A stretch of 64,000 nt of DNA, from assembly GCA_963978905.1 (NCBI GenBank), contig OZ022257.1:43286203-43350202 (forward strand), given 5' to 3'. This DNA is from Trichostrongylus colubriformis (lineage: Eukaryota; Nematoda; Chromadorea; Rhabditida; Trichostrongylidae). A program made the position numbers and the translations under genes. Positions within the stretch are counted from its first letter, which is position 1; each line of letters opens with the position of its first letter. This document shows, piece after piece, positions 62,961 through 64,000 of the stretch. The notes under the pieces are model-generated. The model saw only the letters and a program-made list of their open reading frames with translations. It searched no databases and was not told the origin of the DNA.

Positions 62961-64000
62961 CTACAAATACATGTGAGTTGTGGCATCTTCACATCATAAA
63001 TGATCATAACTTTTAATAGTTCCAAAAGCTTCACTAACAATCTGTGATCGAAGCTCTCCCTTTAGTCTGGTAAAGCCATGGAGGTACCTCTCACAAGTAA
63101 TCACCGATTATTAACCGCTTCTGGCTAAATGTCATGACCACTGCACGTTCGAACAGCCCATAACGGGATATATTTTGTAATAGTATTTCTCAAGCGGTTT
63201 GCATAGAAACAGTACCATAGGTTTGGACAAAAGGTAGCAATGCATATTATTTCATGATTGTCATATACTATGCACCATTGGACCACGCGCACCTGAGGGC
63301 ACGTGAGGGCGATGCTATTCATATGCGATATTCATATGCGATACGGTTCCAGTATTGGATCGGAGTATAGAGAGCTCCTATGTGAACGAAACCAACATGC
63401 AAAAAAGGCTACTTCTGCTCTAGGTTTTGGTTTATATTGGCGATTCCCAGCTTTCAATGTCATCACCTGTATTCCAGAGAAAACCAAAGAATATGACGTC
63501 CAAAATATACTGAGTTTATTCTCTATAAAAGATGTGTGTAATAGAATAACGTGCATGCATTGCCATAAATTGTGTGTGGTGTCAGATGCGCAATATTCGA
63601 TGATAACCTCTTCACATGCACATACTAATTGACACTTAAAGTTAGTATTTTACCATCTCAAACAGGTATGTCACCTACTCTTCGAGGCAAATGTGATGGC
63701 AGTTGACCGTATATGTGTGAGACAGTACTTTTACAATGAGTTCACACTCGGGGGCACTTTTCATCGTAATCTATTTCATTTTTTTTCTAATTTTTGCAAT
63801 TGGAAGATGTAGGCAACGATAGTGTTTCCTCTAGAAGGACCAAATGTCGAGCAGTGGAAGTGTTTCTAGAAATGCTGTATGTGGGACAGCAGCGTAAATT
63901 GTTTCAGAGACCGTCCCATGCCTACTAGTTAAGTTTTGCATTCTCAGTCGGAAGCGTTTCAGTTGTTCATATAGCTGATTTGTTGTTTCTGGAGTGCTTC
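62961..64000. other. Right edge: 5' intron of the second receptor
   Basis: By analogy with the first receptor this is intron sequence upstream of the IERA exon. No TM1 or TM2 exon with the NACNLW-like or FHxNxK motifs is visible, and no repeat boundary was identified. Confidence 0.4.

Overview
The window looks like chromosomal DNA of a parasitic clade V nematode, probably a strongylid such as a hookworm. This is inferred from three things: nematode-type splice acceptors (TTTTCAG and close variants), a nematode-specific chemoreceptor family, and decayed RTE-like LINEs, TTAA MITEs, mariner and BEL elements filling very large introns. No bacterial-type genes are present.

Three host genes can be assembled, all on the minus strand. 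(1) 5177-24450: a complete ten-exon gene for cytosolic malate dehydrogenase. It encodes 334 aa, every catalytic residue is present and all exon phases fit. It is spread over 19.3 kb because five of its nine introns exceed 900 bp, the largest being 8.2 kb. (2) 28055-51370: a complete six-exon seven-transmembrane chemoreceptor of the Sra/Srab superfamily, 339 aa over 23.3 kb. (3) 58905-62960 and beyond: the last four exons of a tandem paralogue, whose 5' exons must lie past the right edge. The three homologous internal exons of the two receptors have identical lengths (96, 197 and 187 bp).

Intron 1 of the complete receptor holds the largest element: a structurally intact, young BEL/Pao LTR retrotransposon (40094-48266). 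It has 328/329-bp LTRs that differ at four positions, a 5-bp target duplication, a tRNA-Gly primer site and one 7.2-kb gag-pol reading frame. The frame carries an unusual C-terminal extension: a hydrophobic leader, a coiled coil and zinc knuckles, the last two knuckles lying in a shifted frame after an A7 run. The element sits 34 bp from the acceptor of receptor exon 2, in the sense orientation. A deleted mariner (48417-49289) lies next to it.

The rest is repeat remnants: two long RTE-like LINE relics (29.5-31.8 kb and 55.1-57.1 kb), an RTE 3' end (22.2 kb), a second LINE type (34.5-35.0 kb, minus), several fold-back MITEs with TTAA target duplications, and a composite family with 145-bp tandem units whose one end resembles a Helitron terminus (13.7-15.3, 18.1-19.1, 21.0-21.3 and 35.2-36.2 kb). 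A GC-rich structured island lies at 17.2-18.1 kb. I see no gene in 1-5040, 24.5-28.0 kb or 51.4-58.9 kb.
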